From: Oscillatoriales cyanobacterium RM2_1_1
GTDB lineage: Bacteria > Cyanobacteriota > Cyanobacteriia > Cyanobacteriales > Microcoleaceae
Direction of reading: 5' to 3'
Assembly (NCBI GenBank): GCA_012033335.1
Contig: JAAURB010000057.1
Coordinates: forward strand, 1 to 35,585
DNA: 35,585 nt
Notes under the pieces: model-generated
What the model was told of the DNA's origin: nothing
Databases searched by the model: none
What the model saw: the letters and a program-made list of their open reading frames with translations, nothing else
Program-made: the position numbers and the translations under genes
Shown here: one piece after another, positions 32,598 to 35,585 of the stretch
How the letters are laid out: the number at the start of each line of letters is the position of its first letter
Numbering within the stretch: the stretch's first letter is position 1

Positions 32598-33781
32598 GAG
32601 AAGTTCCCCGAATCAGTTGAGCGGTTGGGAAACAGCATACATTCCCGTGAACTCGGCTGGTTGACTTCTCCCAGGCGAGAGCTGGGAAACCGATCCATCC
32701 ATCCCCCCAGGTACTCCCGATTGGCTTGCCGCTGTTCAAGATCAGCAGTGTCCAGGGGAAACGGGGCTAATCCTTTCATGGTTGCCGTTGTCACACAGAA
32801 CATTGACTTCTGAAAACTTTGACAGATCTGGACTCGCAAATCATCTTCCCCTCGGCAACTGTTGCGGTAAATTTCGTGCAAGTATTCTGGTAAATAATGA
32901 CGCATATCCTGCATGAGCTGAGTCGGCGGAATTCCCGATCCTCCAATCGGCAACGGATCAGCATACAGAGCCCCATAGGTAAACTGCTCCTGCTCAACCG
33001 GGATCTGGTGTACCTGGGCATTATAAGATACTGTGCCCGGAAATGGTGTTCCCCGAAAGAATACGGCCTCAACATAGGGAATTGCAGTATCTTTTAAAAA
33101 AGTCAACCCCGCCGACTCTGGCAAAATGTCATAGATCTGATGATCAATTTTGACCCGATAGATAATGGGTCTACTGGCATCCGCCACCAATCCCTGTAAA
33201 ATATGATCCACCACCTGAGGAATCGACTGAATCTCCCCTTGATCATAGCGATCAGACAGGGAGATAAACATATCACTCATGACTCGCCAGAATTGCCCCA
33301 GACCGCTGTAATACGCTAGTTGCCGAATTTGTTCCGGGAGAAATTGAGGAAATAAACGGTGCATCAGCAACATCAAACCATTGCCTTTCAGCTTGGCTTG
33401 AATGGCTATTTCAGCCCGTTGATTAAATTCGGCTGAGTCTAGATAAGCGTCCAATCCTCCCCCCCCATGCCACATCATAGTTCTCATGCAATATTCAGCA
33501 TATTCATAATTAATTCGATCATGCCACCAGAAGCGCAGCAATTTTGAGCGATTAATCTCCCCATTGAAATATTTAAAAAAGGGAAATAAAACCAGAAATT
33601 GATGGTCAGCAATATAAATTAAATTTTTAGAGTAAGCGTCCAGCACCACACCATAACTTTTGAGAATTCCCACCACTTCCACCAGATTTTCCCGAGAGTC
33701 AGGTAAAAGGGCTTGGCCGGATTCCAAGCGGTCAATATAATCATTCGGGGGATGAACTGAACTGGGAGAAAGGGTTTTCAT
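32591..33781 (-). CDS. CO2 hydration protein (ChpX/ChpY, CupB/CupA family) of the NDH-1 CO2-uptake complex
   Basis: A 396-residue cyanobacteria-specific protein that, with the NdhD3/F3 or NdhD4/F4 forms of NDH-1, turns CO2 into bicarbonate at the thylakoid membrane. Family features: LKSYGVVLDAYSKNLIYIADH, the signature FWWHDRINYEYAEYC, MMWHGGGGLDAYLDS, FFRGTPFPGTVSYNAQ, and MQDMRHYLPEYLHEIYR (shown in parts; longest blocks near residues 80-120 and 270-320). It follows ndhD on the same strand after 132 bases. The length and the absence of a cupS-like gene downstream lean towards ChpX/CupB (the constitutive low-affinity system), but I cannot separate the two forms securely. The last residues (GNFSD) are encoded inside the 14-bp repeat array. 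Confidence 0.92.
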   Translation of the reverse strand: MKTLSPSSVHPPNDYIDRLESGQALLPDSRENLVEVVGILKSYGVVLDAYSKNLIYIADHQFLVLFPFFKYFNGEINRSKLLRFWWHDRINYEYAEYCMRTMMWHGGGGLDAYLDSAEFNQRAEIAIQAKLKGNGLMLLMHRLFPQFLPEQIRQLAYYSGLGQFWRVMSDMFISLSDRYDQGEIQSIPQVVDHILQGLVADASRPIIYRVKIDHQIYDILPESAGLTFLKDTAIPYVEAVFFRGTPFPGTVSYNAQVHQIPVEQEQFTYGALYADPLPIGGSGIPPTQLMQDMRHYLPEYLHEIYRNSCRGEDDLRVQICQSFQKSMFCVTTATMKGLAPFPLDTADLEQRQANREYLGGWMDRFPSSRLGEVNQPSSRECMLFPNRSTDSGNFSD

Positions 33782-33839
33782 AGTTTTACTGGAGCTAAAA
33801 TAGATAGAAATTTAGAGTTAGGACAATTGGAGCACTCAG

Positions 33840-33908
33840 AAAGATTTGAACAGTCTAAAAGATTTGGAAAAACTTAAAAGAATTGAAAAGCTAGAGAATT
33901 TGAAATGA
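33840..33908. repeat. Imperfect ~17-19-bp repeats between ndhD and the CO2 hydration gene
   Basis: Four decayed purine-rich units of the form AAA(A)GATTTGAAnnnnCT occur in the 132-bp spacer. This is weaker than the 14-bp array but of the same style. Confidence 0.4.
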
Positions 33909-33913
33909 TAAGT

Positions 33914-35509
33914 TTAATCCGGGTATCCAACGACTCCCTGATTGTGATTGAGCTGTGACTGAGCTGCTCCAGAGTCAGCTACACCGGAGGTCATCATATC
34001 TGGAGCCAGACTTTGCACCGGAACCTGAACGATCATAGTAGGTTGCAGGTTCACTAGGGCCGTCGTTGAGAGCTCCGTCAGCTTTGTCATCAAAGTGGGC
34101 TGAATTCCTAAAACCACGATAATCAAAGCCAGAACAATTGCTGGGATGCGATCGCGCCATTGTACCTGGGGTAAATTAATCACCGGGTCAGACAGGCGAC
34201 CAAAAAATACCCGATTCACCATAATCAGAAAATAGACCGATGTTAACCCCGTCCCCACCATACACAGCAACGTTTGAATCGGAAACACCTCAATACTGCC
34301 CCGAAATACAATAAATTCAGAAATGAACCCCACCAACCCTGGAATTCCAGCACTGGCCATCACGGCTAGAATCATCAAGCTACCAATCAAGGGAAGGCCC
34401 CTTTCAGGATTGAGCAACCCCTGAAGCACATTCAAATCCCGACTGCCCGACTTGCCATAAACCACCCCCACCAACAAAAATAGCAGCCCCGAAATCAGCC
34501 CATGACTTACCATCTGAATCACAGAGCCCAGCAAACTCAAGGGGGTAGCCGCCGCAAAGGCCAGTAAAATATAGCCCATGTGGGCAATGGAGCTATAGGC
34601 CACCATCTTTTTCATATCAGTTTGGGAGATCGCACAAAAAGCCCCATAGAGCACACTCACTACCGCCCATCCGGCCACCCAGGGAGCGGCTACAGCCCAA
34701 GCCTCTGGAAACAGACCAACCCCAAACCTGAGCAATCCATAAGTTCCCAGCTTTAATAAAATCCCCGCCAGCAGGACTGAAACTGGGGTAGAGGCTTCAA
34801 CATGGGCATCGGGCAACCAGGTGTGGAAAGGTACCAGGGGAATCTTAATCCCAAATCCCACCACAATTCCTCCTAGCAAAATCAATTGAGAGTTTAGGGG
34901 CAACGCCGAAATTCCTAGGGAGCCAGACCCCAACACCTCCAGATCAAAACTAGGGGCCTCCGTCAACCAGACCACTCCTAAAAATGTGGCTAGGACTAAA
35001 ATCCCTGACACGGCAGTATAAATTAAAAATTTAGTTGAAGCATATCCTCGACGCCGCCCTCCCCAGATGGCAATCAGTAAATAGAGGGGGATCAGCTCTA
35101 GCTCATAAAATAACAGAAACAGCAGCAGGTTTTGGGCTAGAAAACTACCCACAATGCCCGATGAAATCAGCAAGATTAGCGCGTAGTACAACCGATGGCG
35201 ACTAATTCCCAATTGGGTAATCCAGATCGCGATGGTCACCAGCAATTCACTCAGGATCACCAGAGGCAAGGAAATCCCATCTACTCCCAGATAGTAGTTC
35301 AGTCCTAACGGTTGGATCCAGGGGAAAAACTCCACCCATTGAGGATGGGATAAACCGGGATCGAATCCAGCCACTAAAGACAGAGACCAGAGCAATAAAC
35401 CCCCTGAAATCAAGAGGGTAATTCGGCGAGACCGTTGGGGGGTTAGCCCTGGCCAGAATCCAATTAAGGCTGCCCCGAGAATCGGAACCCAGATTAGAAC
35501 GCTCAACAT
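33914..35509 (-). CDS. ndhD: NAD(P)H-quinone oxidoreductase chain 4 (NdhD), probable CO2-uptake form
   Basis: A 531-residue proton-pumping membrane subunit of NDH-1, with about 14 membrane segments. Landmarks: GLNYYLGVDGISLPLVILS, NLLLFLLFYELELIPLYLLI (Glu of the pump channel), GFGIKIPLVPFHTWLPDAHV with the key Lys, and YSSIAHMGYILLAF. The N-terminus MLSVLIWVPILGAALIGFWP and the CO2 hydration gene behind it point to the NdhD3/NdhD4 clade of CO2-uptake complexes rather than respiratory NdhD1/D2; D4 is my lean. The usual ndhF partner is expected upstream, past the right window edge. A MITE-like element begins 10 bases upstream of the start codon, so any ribosome site or promoter there comes from or lies beyond that element. 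Confidence 0.94.
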   Translation of the reverse strand: MLSVLIWVPILGAALIGFWPGLTPQRSRRITLLISGGLLLWSLSLVAGFDPGLSHPQWVEFFPWIQPLGLNYYLGVDGISLPLVILSELLVTIAIWITQLGISRHRLYYALILLISSGIVGSFLAQNLLLFLLFYELELIPLYLLIAIWGGRRRGYASTKFLIYTAVSGILVLATFLGVVWLTEAPSFDLEVLGSGSLGISALPLNSQLILLGGIVVGFGIKIPLVPFHTWLPDAHVEASTPVSVLLAGILLKLGTYGLLRFGVGLFPEAWAVAAPWVAGWAVVSVLYGAFCAISQTDMKKMVAYSSIAHMGYILLAFAAATPLSLLGSVIQMVSHGLISGLLFLLVGVVYGKSGSRDLNVLQGLLNPERGLPLIGSLMILAVMASAGIPGLVGFISEFIVFRGSIEVFPIQTLLCMVGTGLTSVYFLIMVNRVFFGRLSDPVINLPQVQWRDRIPAIVLALIIVVLGIQPTLMTKLTELSTTALVNLQPTMIVQVPVQSLAPDMMTSGVADSGAAQSQLNHNQGVVGYPD

Positions 35510-35518
35510 AAAATTTTC

Positions 35519-35585
35519 TAAGTAGGTGGTTGTAATTAATTGTTAAATGGCAGGGGGTCTGGGACTTTGACCTAGGAAGGGGGCA
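35519..35585. repeat. MITE-like element, copy 3, cut by the window edge
   Basis: It begins TAAGTAGGTGGTTGTAATTA and matches the left part of copies 1 and 2 over its 67 visible bases, including the G-rich block and the GGAAGGGGG stretch found in copy 2. It sits immediately upstream of the ndhD start codon (35507-35509). Confidence 0.7.

Overview
This 35.6 kb window comes from a cyanobacterial chromosome. The palindrome GCGATCGC (HIP1) occurs at least 15 times, in genes and spacers. The gene set is also cyanobacterial: an NDH-1 NdhD subunit followed by a CO2 hydration protein, a PEP-CTERM protein, an FHA-Ser/Thr kinase, an orphan CHAT peptidase, and a fused glycine-betaine methyltransferase beside a BCCT betaine carrier. 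The betaine genes suggest salt or osmotic tolerance, as in marine, brackish or mat-forming Leptolyngbya-like lineages; the genus cannot be fixed from this sequence. Many starts lack a clear Shine-Dalgarno sequence, which is normal for the phylum.

Layout. 1-1638 (+): GH15 glucan hydrolase, entering from the left. 2321-3052 (+): PEP-CTERM protein. 3332-13205 (-): dnaK, topA, an M1 aminopeptidase with HEAT-like repeats, and a CHAT protein. 13947-15417 (+): a FetA/FetB-type ABC pair, convergent with 15442-18941 (-): BCCT carrier and GSMT-DMT fusion. 19420-20673 (+): FHA/Ser-Thr kinase, convergent with a frameshifted two-domain rhodanese (20686-21665, -). 22057-24606 (+): glycogen phosphorylase with a clear terminator. 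24755-25123 (-): folB. 25164-25237 (+): tRNA-Arg(CCG). 25334-26599 (-): GH25 lysozyme with a triplicated C-terminal repeat. 26692-27188 (+): frameshifted DUF427 gene. 27247-28479 (-): ftsW. 28703-28942 (+): transposase-like remnant. 29011-29736 (+): tpiA. 29754-30389 (-): HAD phosphatase. 30645-32390 (-): ABC exporter. 32591-35509 (-): CO2 hydration protein and ndhD; their usual partner ndhF probably lies just beyond the right edge.

How the genes work together. GH15 and GlgP both act on glucans and TpiA works in lower glycolysis and the Calvin cycle. GSMT-DMT makes glycine betaine and the BCCT carrier probably recovers it. NdhD and the CO2 hydration protein belong to an NDH-1 CO2-uptake complex. 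FtsW and the GH25 lysozyme act on peptidoglycan.

Three patterns run across genes. (1) Five single-base indels, most in short G runs, disturb four genes (GH15, fetB, rhodanese, DUF427); sequencing error is the simplest explanation, real decay is possible. (2) A MITE-like element with terminal inverted repeats occurs three times (2180-2281, 13399-13516, 35519 to the edge); one copy is flanked by a 10-bp direct repeat. (3) Short tandem duplications with 10-19 bp units are common in spacers and at gene ends. The largest is a ~200 bp array of about thirteen 14-bp units between the CO2 hydration gene and the ABC exporter. I found no CRISPR array, rRNA, intact insertion sequence or obvious new defence system.
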